64,000 bases of DNA from 34-65-8 sp963529855 (GCA_963529855.1 CAURZK010000002.1:496001-560000), one strand, 5' to 3'. Shown: positions 16,166 to 27,680, counted from the first letter of the stretch. Numbers and translations: made by a program. The notes: generated from the sequence alone by a model not told the origin.

Positions 16166-17044
16166 CTAGTCGTCCGCGCGCCGCGAGGCAAGCGGGTGCC
16201 GTTCGTTGACCAGCGCGACAAGGCGCGCAGCATCGACATGCGTATAAATCTGCGTCGTCGCAATATCTGCATGGCCCAGCAGGGTCTGCAGCACGCGCAG
16301 GTCCGCTCCTCCCTCCAGCAGGTGCGTGGCAAAGGCATGGCGCAGCACGTGCGGACTGATCTTCTCCGGCGGCAGGCCGGCACGAACGGCCAGTTCCTTC
16401 ACCAGCTGAAACAGCCGCACCCTGGTCAGATGCGTCCTGCCCGAGGGGAACAGGTATTTGGAACCTTGCGGCCTGACGGCCAGCCAGCGGGACAGGGCCG
16501 CCCGCGCCCGCCCGCCGACCGGGACCATGCGCGCCGCCCCGCCCTTGCCAGTGACCGTCAGGAATGGCGCGTCACGAGGAACCGCGGACAGTGGCAAGCT
16601 CATCAATTCGCTCGCGCGCAGGCCTGAGCCGTAGAGCAGTTCGATAAGAACCAGCAGCCGCACGGCGGCTGGCCGATCGCTCGCCGCCTCTTCTTCGGCG
16701 CGCGCGAACAATGCCTCGACCTGATCATGAGACAGGATCCTGGGCAGAGGCCGCCGAGCGGCTGGCCTTGGCAGCGTGCCGGACGGATCGTCCGCCCGCA
16801 GCCCCTCATCGACGAGAAAACCGAAAAACTGGCGCAGGGCGGATGTCTTGCGGGCAACGGTCGATCCGGCAAGATCGCTCCACGCGCGGGACAGTCCTCC
16901 GAGGCGCTCAGCGGAGACGTCGCGCAGCGGCCCGACGATTTCTTCGGCCTGCTCCAGGTCGCGTCGATAGGCTGCCAGCGTGTTGGCAGCCGCGCCCCGC
17001 TCTGCCGCCAGCATGGCAAGGAAGGCATCGACCGCGGCGCTCAT
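16166..17044 (-). CDS. xerD: Tyrosine recombinase XerD
   Basis: 292 residues. An N-terminal SAM-like core-binding domain (AFLAMLAAERGAAANTLAAY) precedes the catalytic domain. Catalytic residues are complete: R143 (GSGLRASEL), K167 (VTGKGG), H232 and R235 (HVLRH), H258 (LLGHAD) and nucleophile Y267 (TQIYTH). XerD with XerC resolves chromosome dimers at dif. The size, C-terminus and location between housekeeping genes argue for the cellular recombinase and against a phage integrase. XerC versus XerD cannot be settled with full certainty from sequence alone. Confidence 0.92.
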   Translation of the reverse strand: MSAAVDAFLAMLAAERGAAANTLAAYRRDLEQAEEIVGPLRDVSAERLGGLSRAWSDLAGSTVARKTSALRQFFGFLVDEGLRADDPSGTLPRPAARRPLPRILSHDQVEALFARAEEEAASDRPAAVRLLVLIELLYGSGLRASELMSLPLSAVPRDAPFLTVTGKGGAARMVPVGGRARAALSRWLAVRPQGSKYLFPSGRTHLTRVRLFQLVKELAVRAGLPPEKISPHVLRHAFATHLLEGGADLRVLQTLLGHADIATTQIYTHVDAARLVALVNERHPLASRRADD

Positions 17045-17071
17045 CGGCGCAGGCTCATGCAGGAGCGCGCA

Positions 17072-18901
17072 TCAACCGCGCGCGACCGCCTCCGCCGCGA
17101 TCATCCGTGCCTCGGCTTCCATCCCGACCCGGTTCAGTGCGGAAACGATGTGATAGAGGTGGCGCGGGGTCATCTTGTCCCACCCGGTGCCCTGCATCCC
17201 GACACCGGCAAGGATCGCGACCAGCGCAGGGTTTTCCGCGTCGGCGGCCGCATCGATCAGCCTGCTCCAGCGGGTTTGCCGGCCCAGGTTCGCGCCAAGG
17301 CTATCGGCGTAATCCTCGACCGTGCCATTCTCTAGCCGGCCAAGACCGGCAAGGCCTGCCAGCAGGAATTGCGACTTGCGCTGGCCAGTGCTGGTATCAT
17401 CATCGACGAACGATCCGAACTGCCCCGAACTCACTGGGCTGTTGCGGTTCGGCTGAGCCAGCGCCAGCAGGGCCCAGCCCTCGCTCCCCTGCGGAACGAT
17501 CGATGCCCAGCGCATTGCATCCCGTTCCAGACCGGCGGTGAGCATGGAGGCGATCAGCGTGGGTGCATCGGCGACGAAGTCTTCGCTCGGGTCGAGTCGG
17601 GCCGCGGCATAGGCGGTCAGAACGAGGCGCGCGTAATCCGGATCTTCCCCGCCCCACACTTCGCGGATAGCAGCCAGCCGCCCGGCGGGATCGCCCGCGA
17701 CGTATCCCTCGCGCAGGCGCGCGGCGCGGCGGGCCATCTCGCTATCGCCGCCGTTCTCTTCCTGCGCATAGAGCGCGGAATAGAGGTCCACCATCGCAGT
17801 CGAAGACAGAATGCCCTCGCGCGCGGCCAGCTCGATGCCCGCCGCACGCTGGGTAATCGGCAACATCGGTGCGGTTGCGGACACGCGCAGGAAATAGGGG
17901 CTGGGATTGGCCAGAAGGTTTTCTGGAATCTCTGCCCCCACCGCAGTGGCGAGGGAGAAACGCCACGGCGTCAATTCCTCGACATCGTCCCATTCGAGAT
18001 TGACCGCGCGCCGCCCGAAACCGGCAGCCCCGGCGTAACGCTGGGCCAGCAGCACGTCGATCGGATCGGCGATACCGCGCCCCAGGGCCCGGTTCAGTTC
18101 CTGCCCTGCGCGGGCGCCCTGTCCTGAAAAGGCAGCGCAGATGGAGCTGGCCATGGTCCACTGCGGATCGTCGCGGTCGACTTGCGCAACCTGGACCGCG
18201 GGACAGATGCCGACCAGATCGCCAGTGGCGATATAGGCGTCGAACGCGGCATTGGTCAGCAGGCCGTTCCAGTTGCCGGTATCCACGTCCTGCACCAGCG
18301 CCCGGGCCACGGAGAATTCGCCCATGTCGTTCAGGACACGCGCGCGCAACGCGGCAAAATCGACCGGGTCCATGCCGCGCGGCGCCTCGAGCCGACTGGC
18401 AAGCGCACGGCGCAACATGATGTGGCCCCAGCGCGACACGAGCGGCTGGCGCGTGCCGGCGAGCGCGGCGGCGACGATCGCGGCCGGCTGGCTGCGGAGC
18501 GAGGCGGTGGGCAGACCGCCCTCCTCGGGCGCGAGCAGACCGACTCGTTCAGTTGAACGCTGGGCGGCGGGCGGAATGTCGTAGCGCGGCTTCAGGCCGA
18601 GCAATTCGTCGAGCTCGTCCGCGTCCATCCGCTCGAGCTCTTCGATCGAAGGCAGCCCCGGCGGAAGCTCCACTGGCGCCGACGGCGGGGCGGCAGGCGC
18701 GGTCACCCCCGGGATAGGCTGCACGACGGGCGAACTGGTCGCAGTCGGTACTGGCGTGTTGGTGGCGCGCGGGGTGGGCGTGGGTGCAGGTGCGGGATCG
18801 TCGAAGCCCGGCGGCAGAAGCGATTCGGGTGCTTCCTGCGCCAGCACCAGGGTGGAGGACAACGCGAGTGCAGCAGCGCCGATCAGCAGCCCGCGCGTCA
18901 T
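17072..18901 (-). CDS. Exported protein of unknown function
   Basis: 609 residues from ATG 18901. A clear signal peptide (TRGLLIGAAALALSSTLVLA, cleavage before QEAPES) is followed by a Pro/Thr-rich linker (PTPTPRATNTPVPTATSS) and then about 480 residues that read as alanine- and leucine-rich helices, possibly TPR- or solenoid-like, with no catalytic motif I can name. Probably periplasmic. The start overlaps the stop of the 58-aa membrane protein by four bases (ATGA), implying translational coupling. xerD begins 27 bases downstream. I do not recognise the family. Confidence 0.85.
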   Translation of the reverse strand: MTRGLLIGAAALALSSTLVLAQEAPESLLPPGFDDPAPAPTPTPRATNTPVPTATSSPVVQPIPGVTAPAAPPSAPVELPPGLPSIEELERMDADELDELLGLKPRYDIPPAAQRSTERVGLLAPEEGGLPTASLRSQPAAIVAAALAGTRQPLVSRWGHIMLRRALASRLEAPRGMDPVDFAALRARVLNDMGEFSVARALVQDVDTGNWNGLLTNAAFDAYIATGDLVGICPAVQVAQVDRDDPQWTMASSICAAFSGQGARAGQELNRALGRGIADPIDVLLAQRYAGAAGFGRRAVNLEWDDVEELTPWRFSLATAVGAEIPENLLANPSPYFLRVSATAPMLPITQRAAGIELAAREGILSSTAMVDLYSALYAQEENGGDSEMARRAARLREGYVAGDPAGRLAAIREVWGGEDPDYARLVLTAYAAARLDPSEDFVADAPTLIASMLTAGLERDAMRWASIVPQGSEGWALLALAQPNRNSPVSSGQFGSFVDDDTSTGQRKSQFLLAGLAGLGRLENGTVEDYADSLGANLGRQTRWSRLIDAAADAENPALVAILAGVGMQGTGWDKMTPRHLYHIVSALNRVGMEAEARMIAAEAVARG

Positions 18902-19074
18902 TGCGCACGCTCCGGCAATTCGACCGGGTCGGCAATTGGCCGCAGCGGTTCTTCCCCGCCGTCGACCCACGCAAAAATGAGCAGACCGATCACCGCTACG
19001 GCAGCGGCGATGGCTATCATGCGTGGTTTGGCCAAGGTGCGATCCCTCAGGGGGCGGGTACGGTTCCAGCTCAT
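18898..19074 (-). CDS. Small single-span membrane protein
   Basis: 58 residues. A basic N-terminus (NRTRPLRDRTLAKPR) precedes one hydrophobic helix (IAIAAAVAVIGLLIFAWV) and an acidic, Pro-rich tail, giving a predicted N-in topology with about 20 residues outside. The stop overlaps the start of the exported 609-aa protein (ATGA), so the two are coupled and may work together at the membrane. The gene is divergent from aroK, with 39 bases between the starts. No recognised family. Confidence 0.75.
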   Translation of the reverse strand: MSWNRTRPLRDRTLAKPRMIAIAAAVAVIGLLIFAWVDGGEEPLRPIADPVELPERAQ

Positions 19075-19113
19075 GGTTGCGCCGCCTCTAGCGCATCTAT
19101 AGGCGGAGCGGCA

Positions 19114-19683
19114 ATGTCCGAGCAGGCGCTTTCCCTGACCCGGCCGGAAATTGCGGCCATCGCACGGCGGATCGACCGGCCGGTGGTGCTGGTCGGGCTG
19201 ATGGGCGCGGGCAAGTCCACAGTCGGCCGCCGGCTCGCTGCAATGCTCGGGTTCGATTTCGTCGACGCCGACGAAGCGATCGAAGAAGCCGCGCAAATGA
19301 GCGTCGGCGACATCTTCCAGACTTATGGCGAACCCTATTTCCGCGACGGGGAGCGCCGGGTCATCGCCCGATTGATCGAGGAACGGCACGGCGTGATCGC
19401 CACCGGCGGCGGCGCTTTCGTCCATCCCGACACGCGTGCCCTGATCCTGGAACGCGGCGTGGCGGTATGGATCGACTGCGATATCGATACGCTGGTCGAA
19501 CGCACCGCCCGTCGCGACACACGGCCGCTGCTCCAGTCCGGCGACCCGCGCGAAACGCTGGCCCGGCTCAAGGCAGAACGCGAGCCCTGCTATGCCGAAG
19601 CGCCGATCCACGTGACTAGCGACCGGGGGCCCCATGCCGAAACCGCCCTTGCCATAATCGGAGCGATCGAACGATGGCTGTAA
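19114..19683 (+). CDS. aroK: Shikimate kinase
   Basis: 189 residues from ATG 19114, which has GGAG at a good distance. Walker A GLMGAGKST (28-36), the shikimate-binding DADEAIE, the arginine of YFRDGERR and the GGGAF loop are all intact. It phosphorylates shikimate in aromatic amino-acid synthesis. The last ten bases overlap aroB, the usual aroKB arrangement, so the genes are cotranscribed and probably coupled. Confidence 0.96.
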   Translation: MSEQALSLTRPEIAAIARRIDRPVVLVGLMGAGKSTVGRRLAAMLGFDFVDADEAIEEAAQMSVGDIFQTYGEPYFRDGERRVIARLIEERHGVIATGGGAFVHPDTRALILERGVAVWIDCDIDTLVERTARRDTRPLLQSGDPRETLARLKAEREPCYAEAPIHVTSDRGPHAETALAIIGAIERWL

Positions 19684-20780
19684 TCCCCGTGGCCCTGGCG
19701 GGAAGGTCGTATGACGTCGTCGTTGGGCGGGGCTTGCTCGACGCGGGGGCGCGCCATGCCCTGCCCTTCATCCGCAAGCAGCGCGTCGCGGTGGTGGCCG
19801 ACGTCAACGCGCGGGCCCTGCATGGCGAACGCCTGGCCCGCTCGCTGGCCGCATCCGGTATCGACATCGCCTGGTTCGACGTGCCTGCGGGCGAAAGCTC
19901 GAAAAGCTGGGACAGCCTCGCCCGCCTCACCGACTGGCTGCTGGAACAGGGGGTCGAGCGGGGCGACAACGTATTCGCGCTGGGCGGCGGCGTGGTCGGC
20001 GACCTGACCGGGTTTGCCTGCGCTATTCTGAAGCGCGGCTGCGGCTTCGTGCAGCTGCCCACCACCCTGCTGGCGCAGGTCGACAGCTCGGTTGGCGGCA
20101 AGACCGCAATCAATACCGCCGCAGGCAAGAATCTGGTCGGCGCGTTCCACCAGCCGTCACTGGTGCTGGCGGACCTGACCACACTTGAAACGCTCCCCCC
20201 GCGCGAATTGCGCGCCGGCTATGCCGAGGTGCTCAAGTACGGCGTGCTGGGCGACCTCCCGTTCTTCGACTGGTTGATGGCAAACGGCGCGGCAGCGCTG
20301 GCGCTGGAGGCGGCCCCGCTCGAGCACGCGGTCGCTACCAGCGTCACGGCCAAGGCGCGGATCGTGGCGGAGGATGAACGGGAGACGACCGGCGCGCGCG
20401 CGTTGCTCAACCTCGGCCACACGTTCGGCCATGCGCTGGAGGCGGAAACGGGTTTTACCGACCGGCTGCTGCATGGCGAATCGGTGGCACTGGGAATGGT
20501 GCTGGCAGCGCGGTATTCAGCGCGACTGGGGCTGATGGGCGGCGAGGCAGCAGAGCGGATAACCCGCGCGGTCGACCTCGCCGGCCTGCCGAGCAGGATC
20601 GCGGAACTGGGTCTCGACTGCGATGGCAAGCGCCTCACCGCGCACATGCTGCACGACAAGAAGATGGACGCAGGCACCCTGCCCTTCGTGCTGCTGCGGG
20701 GCGTGGGCGAGGCATTCCTCGCGCGGGACGTGGAATTGGCCGACGTAGCCCGTTTCCTCGACGCGGAACTGCAGACCTGA
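19674..20780 (+). CDS. aroB: 3-dehydroquinate synthase
   Basis: 368 residues, normal for AroB. NAD-binding region LGGGVVGDLTGFACA, the substrate and metal residues in KTAINTAAGKNLVGAFHQP, and the zinc histidines in NLGHTFGHALE and LLHGE are present. It converts DAHP to 3-dehydroquinate, the second shikimate-pathway step. Starts within the end of aroK. The stop converges on the CsaA-like gene with 13 bases between. Confidence 0.97.
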   Translation: MAVIPVALAGRSYDVVVGRGLLDAGARHALPFIRKQRVAVVADVNARALHGERLARSLAASGIDIAWFDVPAGESSKSWDSLARLTDWLLEQGVERGDNVFALGGGVVGDLTGFACAILKRGCGFVQLPTTLLAQVDSSVGGKTAINTAAGKNLVGAFHQPSLVLADLTTLETLPPRELRAGYAEVLKYGVLGDLPFFDWLMANGAAALALEAAPLEHAVATSVTAKARIVAEDERETTGARALLNLGHTFGHALEAETGFTDRLLHGESVALGMVLAARYSARLGLMGGEAAERITRAVDLAGLPSRIAELGLDCDGKRLTAHMLHDKKMDAGTLPFVLLRGVGEAFLARDVELADVARFLDAELQT

Positions 20781-20793
20781 TTTCAGGAGCAGC

Positions 20794-21165
20794 TCAGAAC
20801 AGCCGCGACCCGTCAGGCACGCGCACATCCGGCGCGAACAGCACCACTTCCCCTGCGCTATCGGCAAACCCGAGGGTGAGCACTTCCGACATCGCCGGAC
20901 CGATCTGCCGGGGCGGGAAGTTGACCACCGCCGCCACTTGCCGCCCGACCAGCTGATCGCAAGCATAATTGGCAGCAATCTGGGCGCAGCTTTTCTTCTC
21001 CCCGATCGCAGCGCCGAAATCGATCCGCAGGCGATAGCTGGGTCGGCGCGCCTCGGGAAATTCCTCCGCCCCCACGATCGTGCCGATGCGAATGTCGATC
21101 TTCAGGAATGTGTCGAAATCTGTCAGACCGGCAGCTGGTGCATCGGGATCGTGCGTCAGATGCAT
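20794..21165 (-). CDS. CsaA-like tRNA-binding domain protein
   Basis: 123 residues consisting almost entirely of an EMAPII/Trbp-type OB fold: FLKIDIRIGTIVGAEEFPEA, LRIDFGAAIGEKKSCAQI, VNFPPRQIGPAMSEVLTLG and a C-terminal LFAPDVRVPDGSRL. This matches the stand-alone CsaA/YgjH family, which binds tRNA and has been proposed to have chaperone or export roles. The start overlaps the pccA stop by one base (TAATG), so it is the last gene of the propionyl-CoA unit, though a functional tie is not evident. Confidence 0.87.
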   Translation of the reverse strand: MHLTHDPDAPAAGLTDFDTFLKIDIRIGTIVGAEEFPEARRPSYRLRIDFGAAIGEKKSCAQIAANYACDQLVGRQVAAVVNFPPRQIGPAMSEVLTLGFADSAGEVVLFAPDVRVPDGSRLF

Positions 21166-23186
21166 TACTCTAGTTCCAGGATCACCGCGTCCACGGCCAG
21201 GCTGTCACCTTCGGCAGCGTTGATCTTCGCGATCTTCCCCTGCTTTTCGGCGCGGAGGATGTTTTCCATCTTCATCGCTTCAACCGTGGCGAGCGGCTGG
21301 CCGGGCTGGACTTCCTCGCCTTCTCCCACGTGCAGCTTCACCAGCAGGCCCGGCATCGGGCAGATCAGCATGCGCGACAGATCCGGCGGGACCTTCTCGA
21401 TCATGTGCCGGGCGAGATTCGCGATCCGCTGCGGCAATACGCGAACCTTGTGGGTTGCCCCGCGCGTGGTCAGGGCATATCCGGTGCGCGTTGGCGCCAG
21501 CTGTATCGTCAGCGCCTCGTCACCCCATTCGACATCGATCATCCTGTCGCCGGGGGTGTAGTCGAAGCTGAGTTCGATCTCCGCCCCATCGACGGTAATC
21601 GCGTCTTCTTCCAGGCTAACAGCATAATCCCGCTCGCCCAGCCGCACGGCCCAGTCCCCCGGCGGGGGCAGCGCGCCATTCAGCTGCTGATCGATCCGGT
21701 TCGCGCGGTCCGCGTCCGCCGTGGCGATGACGCCCGCAACCGCTGCCAGCGCGCGCTTGAGATGTTCGGAGGCGTCGGCGCCGTGGAAGCCCTCGGGATA
21801 TTCCTCGGCGATGAAGCCAGTGGTCAGCTCGCCCGAGCGGAAGCGCGGATGCTGCATGATGGCGCTGAGGAAATCGACGTTGTGGCCCAGCCCCTGGATC
21901 GCAAAGGCGTCGAGCGCCTGGACTTGCAGGTCCGCCGCCTCGTCACGCGTTTCGCCCCAGGTGATCAGCTTGGCGATCATCGGGTCGTAGAACATCGACA
22001 CCTCGCCGCCTTCGAACACGCCGTCGTCGACCCGGATGCCATCGACGCCCCGGCGGCCGTTTTCGGCGCCGTCGTCCGCCCACGGCTCGACCGGAGGCTG
22101 GTAGCGGACCAGCCGCCCGGTGCTGGGCAGGAACCCGCGATAGGGATCTTCGGCATAGACGCGGTTCTCGATCGCCCAGCCGTCGATCTTCACGTCGTCC
22201 TGACCGAACGACAGTTCCTCGCCCGCAGCGACGCGGATCATCTGTTCGACCAGGTCTACCCCGGTGATCGCCTCCGTCACCGGGTGTTCGACCTGAAGCC
22301 GGGTGTTCATTTCGAGGAAGTAAAAGCTCTCGCCGCTCGGGTCCGCACCGCTGACGATCAGTTCGACCGTGCCCGCGCTGTAATAGCCAACCGCCCGGGC
22401 CAGCGCGACGCATTGCTCGCCCATTGCCTTGCGCATCTTGGGCGTGACGAAGGGCGAAGGCGCTTCCTCGACCACCTTCTGGTGGCGGCGCTGGATCGAG
22501 CATTCGCGCTCGTTCAGATAGACGATGTTGCCGTGCTTATCGCCGAGGATCTGGATCTCGATATGGCGCGGATTGAGGATGAACTTCTCGATGAAGACGC
22601 GGTCGTCACCGAAGGAGTTGAGCCCTTCGCGCTTGGTCGCCTCGAAGCCCTCGCGCACGTCGGTTTCGTTGTAGGCAAGGCGCATCCCCTTGCCCCCGCC
22701 GCCCGCGCTGGCCTTCATCATTACCGGGTAGCCGATTTCCGCCGAAATGCGGACCGCGTGCTCGGTATCCTCGATCTCGCCGACGAAGCCGGGGACGACA
22801 TTGACCCCCGCTTCCTTCGCCAGTTTCTTGGATTCGATCTTGTCGCCCATCGCCGCGATCGCGTTGACCGGCGGGCCGATGAACTCGATCCCTTCCTTCG
22901 CGAGCGCCTCGGCAAAACTGGTCCGCTCCGACAGGAAGCCATAGCCCGGATGCACCGCCTCGGCCCCGGTCTGCTTGCACGCCGCGATGATCTTGTCCGC
23001 GATCAGGTAGGATTCGGCCGCAGGCGACGGGCCGATATGCACCGCCTCATCCGCCATCCGCACGAACGGCGCGCGGGCATCGGCATCCGAATAAACGGCA
23101 ACGGTCGCGATACCCATCCGGCGCGCGGTCTTCATGACCCGACAAGCGATCTCGCCCCGGTTGGCGATGAGGATTTTCTTGAACAA
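21165..23186 (-). CDS. pccA: Propionyl-CoA carboxylase alpha (biotin) subunit
   Basis: 673 residues from a TTG at 23186, the only reasonable start for the conserved FKKILIANRGEIACR N-terminus; GGAG stands eight bases upstream. Order: biotin carboxylase N-domain, ATP-grasp (ASAGGGGKGMRLAYN), biotin-carboxylase C-domain (EMNTRLQVEHPVTE), a BT-type linker, and a biotinyl domain with AMKM near K639. It carboxylates biotin for transfer to propionyl-CoA. PccB, epimerase and mutase genes upstream make propionyl-CoA the likely substrate, not 3-methylcrotonyl-CoA. bioB ends 5 bases before it. Confidence 0.94.
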   Translation of the reverse strand: MFKKILIANRGEIACRVMKTARRMGIATVAVYSDADARAPFVRMADEAVHIGPSPAAESYLIADKIIAACKQTGAEAVHPGYGFLSERTSFAEALAKEGIEFIGPPVNAIAAMGDKIESKKLAKEAGVNVVPGFVGEIEDTEHAVRISAEIGYPVMMKASAGGGGKGMRLAYNETDVREGFEATKREGLNSFGDDRVFIEKFILNPRHIEIQILGDKHGNIVYLNERECSIQRRHQKVVEEAPSPFVTPKMRKAMGEQCVALARAVGYYSAGTVELIVSGADPSGESFYFLEMNTRLQVEHPVTEAITGVDLVEQMIRVAAGEELSFGQDDVKIDGWAIENRVYAEDPYRGFLPSTGRLVRYQPPVEPWADDGAENGRRGVDGIRVDDGVFEGGEVSMFYDPMIAKLITWGETRDEAADLQVQALDAFAIQGLGHNVDFLSAIMQHPRFRSGELTTGFIAEEYPEGFHGADASEHLKRALAAVAGVIATADADRANRIDQQLNGALPPPGDWAVRLGERDYAVSLEEDAITVDGAEIELSFDYTPGDRMIDVEWGDEALTIQLAPTRTGYALTTRGATHKVRVLPQRIANLARHMIEKVPPDLSRMLICPMPGLLVKLHVGEGEEVQPGQPLATVEAMKMENILRAEKQGKIAKINAAEGDSLAVDAVILELE

Positions 23187-23191
23187 CGCGA

Positions 23192-24202
23192 TTACTCCGC
23201 AGGTTCGAGCGCGGCGCAGGCGCGCATTGGTTCCGGTCCGGTGAGCGCAGTCAGCCCAAGCTTGGCGAACAGTGCGGCGTCGCTGTCGTCGCCCGCATTC
23301 GGCGCGGTCAGCAACTTGTCGCCGGTGAAGATCGAGTTCGCGCCCGCCATGAAGCATAGCGCCTGGGCCGCCTCGGACATCGACTCGCGCCCGGCAGAGA
23401 GGCGCACCATCGACAGCGGCATCGTGATCCGCGCGGCCGCCACGGTGCGGACGAATTCGATGTCGTCGATCTTCGCAAGCGGGGTATCGGCCAGCATGTC
23501 GCCCAGCACGGTGCCCTTCACCGGCACCAGCGCATTGACCGGCACACTCTCGGGATGCTGCGGCAGCGTGGCGAGCGTGTGGATGAAGCCCACGCGGTCG
23601 CTGCGCGTTTCGCCCATGCCGACGATCCCGCCCGAACACACGTTGATGCCCGCCGCGCGAACATTCGCCAGCGTATCGAGCCGCTCACCCATGGTGCGGG
23701 TCGAAATGACGCGCTCATAATATTCGGGGCTGCTGTCGATGTTGTGGTTGTAATAGTCGAGCCCCGCCTCAGCCAGCATGCCGGCCTGCTTGGGCGTCAG
23801 CATGCCCAGCGTCATGCAGGTTTCGAGGCCCATCGCGCGCACTCCCTTCACGATCTCGACGATCGCGGGCATGTCGCGGTCCTTGGGGTTGCGCCAGGCG
23901 GCGCCCATGCAGAACCGCTGGCTGCCGGCATCCTTGGCCTGCGCCGCGCGCTGGAGGATGGACTGCACCTCCATCAGCTTGGTCGCCTCGACCCCGCTGT
24001 CCGCCTTCACCGACTGGCTGCAATAACCGCAGTCTTCCGGGCAACCGCCCGTCTTGATGCTGAGCAGGGTGCACAGTTGCACCTGTTCGGGGGGATGATT
24101 CTCGCGGTGCACCGTGGCTGCGCGAAACAGCAACTCGGTGAACGGCAGGTCGAACAATGCCGCGATCTCGTCGCGGGTCCAGTCATTACGAATGTGGGTC
24201 AT
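23192..24202 (-). CDS. bioB: Biotin synthase
   Basis: 336 residues, a radical-SAM enzyme that inserts sulfur into dethiobiotin. The CxxxCxxC cluster ligands are C54, C58 and C61 (GGCPEDCGYCSQ), followed by the family stretches FCMGAAWRNPKDRD, ETCMTLGML, YYNHNIDSSPEYY and NVCSGGIVGMGE. It lies inside the propionyl-CoA unit directly before pccA, whose product needs biotin; no other bio genes are nearby. It overlaps the DUF3445 gene by four bases. Confidence 0.97.
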   Translation of the reverse strand: MTHIRNDWTRDEIAALFDLPFTELLFRAATVHRENHPPEQVQLCTLLSIKTGGCPEDCGYCSQSVKADSGVEATKLMEVQSILQRAAQAKDAGSQRFCMGAAWRNPKDRDMPAIVEIVKGVRAMGLETCMTLGMLTPKQAGMLAEAGLDYYNHNIDSSPEYYERVISTRTMGERLDTLANVRAAGINVCSGGIVGMGETRSDRVGFIHTLATLPQHPESVPVNALVPVKGTVLGDMLADTPLAKIDDIEFVRTVAAARITMPLSMVRLSAGRESMSEAAQALCFMAGANSIFTGDKLLTAPNAGDDSDAALFAKLGLTALTGPEPMRACAALEPAE

Positions 24203-25008
24203 GCGGCTTCCCCGATAGCCAGCCCGCGCGCCCGCGCATAGCCTTTGAGCGCATGTGCATAAAACGGCGCCCCGCGCCGGTCGCCTTCGCCTGCCAACAG
24301 CACGTCCATCGCACTCGCGAGCCTCGCGACGTTGCCGTCAGACAGCATGCCGAGCGGCGCGACGTAAATGCCGATCGTAAACAAAATCGCGCCCGTTTCC
24401 GGCAGCCGCCGCAGTGTCTGCCGTTCCGAGCGCACGAACAGCGTTTCTCCCGCGTTCGCCGCCGTCACATGGCCGAAGGCGACCTCGCCCGGCACATCCG
24501 CAATCCAGCGGCCGGCACCGGTGGGGGCGATAAACCAGTTGCAGCGACCGAAAATCTTTTCCGGCCGCAGCTTCGCCATGAAATGGTCGACGCCGCTGGC
24601 GAGCTGTTCGGCATAGCGTTGGATCGGCGCATGCATCGCGGCGAGCGGCAGGCCGAGCTTGTCCGCCGGGTGCCAATCGCTGGGCCAGGCCACTGCCGCG
24701 CCGACGAGGCGATAGACATCCTCGCCCTCGCGCCGGGTCAGGAGGCACATGTCCTCATGATGCGACAACGCCGTTTCGGGCAGACCACCGGCAATGCCGA
24801 GCATCGCCGCCAGTTCGCGCCCCGGAGCCTCGCCCTCAGGCAACATCTGCACAGCCTCGGGAAAGTCCGCGAATCCCGCCGCGCGCGCCGCAAGATCAGG
24901 CGCGGGCTGCAGCCATTCCCCCTCAGCAAGCGCGTGAAGCCCCATCTTCAACACCCCGCCGCCGCGCGCCTTGGGCAGCAGTTCCTCGACGGAAAAGCCG
25001 AGCGTCAC
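24199..25008 (-). CDS. DUF3445 / haem-dependent oxidative N-demethylase-like protein
   Basis: 269 residues starting at GTG 25008. The central pattern HHEDMCLLTRREGEDVYRL, then VAWPSDWHPADKLGLPLAAMHAPI and NWFIAP, matches my memory of DUF3445, which includes dimethylamine mono-oxygenase-type haem proteins. The substrate is unknown and the typical partner subunits are not seen in the window. It is embedded between mcm (13 bases before) and bioB (four-base overlap), so it is expressed with propionyl-CoA genes. Family name is recollection, not a search result. Confidence 0.7.
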   Translation of the reverse strand: MTLGFSVEELLPKARGGGVLKMGLHALAEGEWLQPAPDLAARAAGFADFPEAVQMLPEGEAPGRELAAMLGIAGGLPETALSHHEDMCLLTRREGEDVYRLVGAAVAWPSDWHPADKLGLPLAAMHAPIQRYAEQLASGVDHFMAKLRPEKIFGRCNWFIAPTGAGRWIADVPGEVAFGHVTAANAGETLFVRSERQTLRRLPETGAILFTIGIYVAPLGMLSDGNVARLASAMDVLLAGEGDRRGAPFYAHALKGYARARGLAIGEAA

Positions 25009-25021
25009 GGGCGCAGGCCGC

Positions 25022-27172
<2,151 letters not shown>

Positions 27173-27217
27173 GCGCCGCCCCTAACCACATTCGTATGCA
27201 CGATGGAAGAGAGGCGG

Positions 27218-27658
27218 CTAGTGTCCGTGGCCCTTTGGCGTTTCCATGATCTCGGTGAGCTGCCCCATCATGTCCTTGGGGTGGAGGAAGAAGATCGGCG
27301 TCCCGTGCGCGCCGATCCGCGTGGGGCCAAGGATGCGCTTGCCCAGCCCCTCGAACCACGCGCGCGCTTCATCGATGTCGGGCACTTCGTAGCAGAGGTG
27401 GTGTTGCCCGCCCGACGGGTTCTTCTCCAAGAATGCGCGGATGGTGGACCCCTCGCCCAGCGGCTCGATCAGCTCGATCTGCGTCCCGTCCATTCCGCTA
27501 TTGGTAGGCGTGTTGACGAAGCACACCTTCACGCCCTGCTCGGGCAGGTCGAACGGCTCGGTGATCGACGTCGCCCCCATGACCTCGCGGTAATAGACGA
27601 TGCTGTCCGCGATCGAGGGCGTCGCCACGCCGATATGGTTGAGACGGCCGAGTTTCAT
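27218..27658 (-). CDS. mce: Methylmalonyl-CoA epimerase
   Basis: 146 residues, a vicinal-oxygen-chelate protein. Metal ligands fit HIGVATPSIADS (N-terminal His), the QHHLCYEV segment and a C-terminal Glu in LTEIMETPKGHGH. LNHIGVA and GGQHHLCYEVPDI are strong epimerase signatures. It converts (S)- to (R)-methylmalonyl-CoA between PccAB and the mutase. Forty-five bases separate it from mcm. Confidence 0.94.
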   Translation of the reverse strand: MKLGRLNHIGVATPSIADSIVYYREVMGATSITEPFDLPEQGVKVCFVNTPTNSGMDGTQIELIEPLGEGSTIRAFLEKNPSGGQHHLCYEVPDIDEARAWFEGLGKRILGPTRIGAHGTPIFFLHPKDMMGQLTEIMETPKGHGH

Positions 27659-27680
27659 TTGAAGTTCTCCATGACCGAAA

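Noticed and set aside
16166..17044. Tyrosine recombinase as a sign of an integrated phage or island
   Set aside because: It matches cellular XerD in length and motifs, sits in a housekeeping run, and neither tRNA in the window shows a nearby att-like duplication or integrase.
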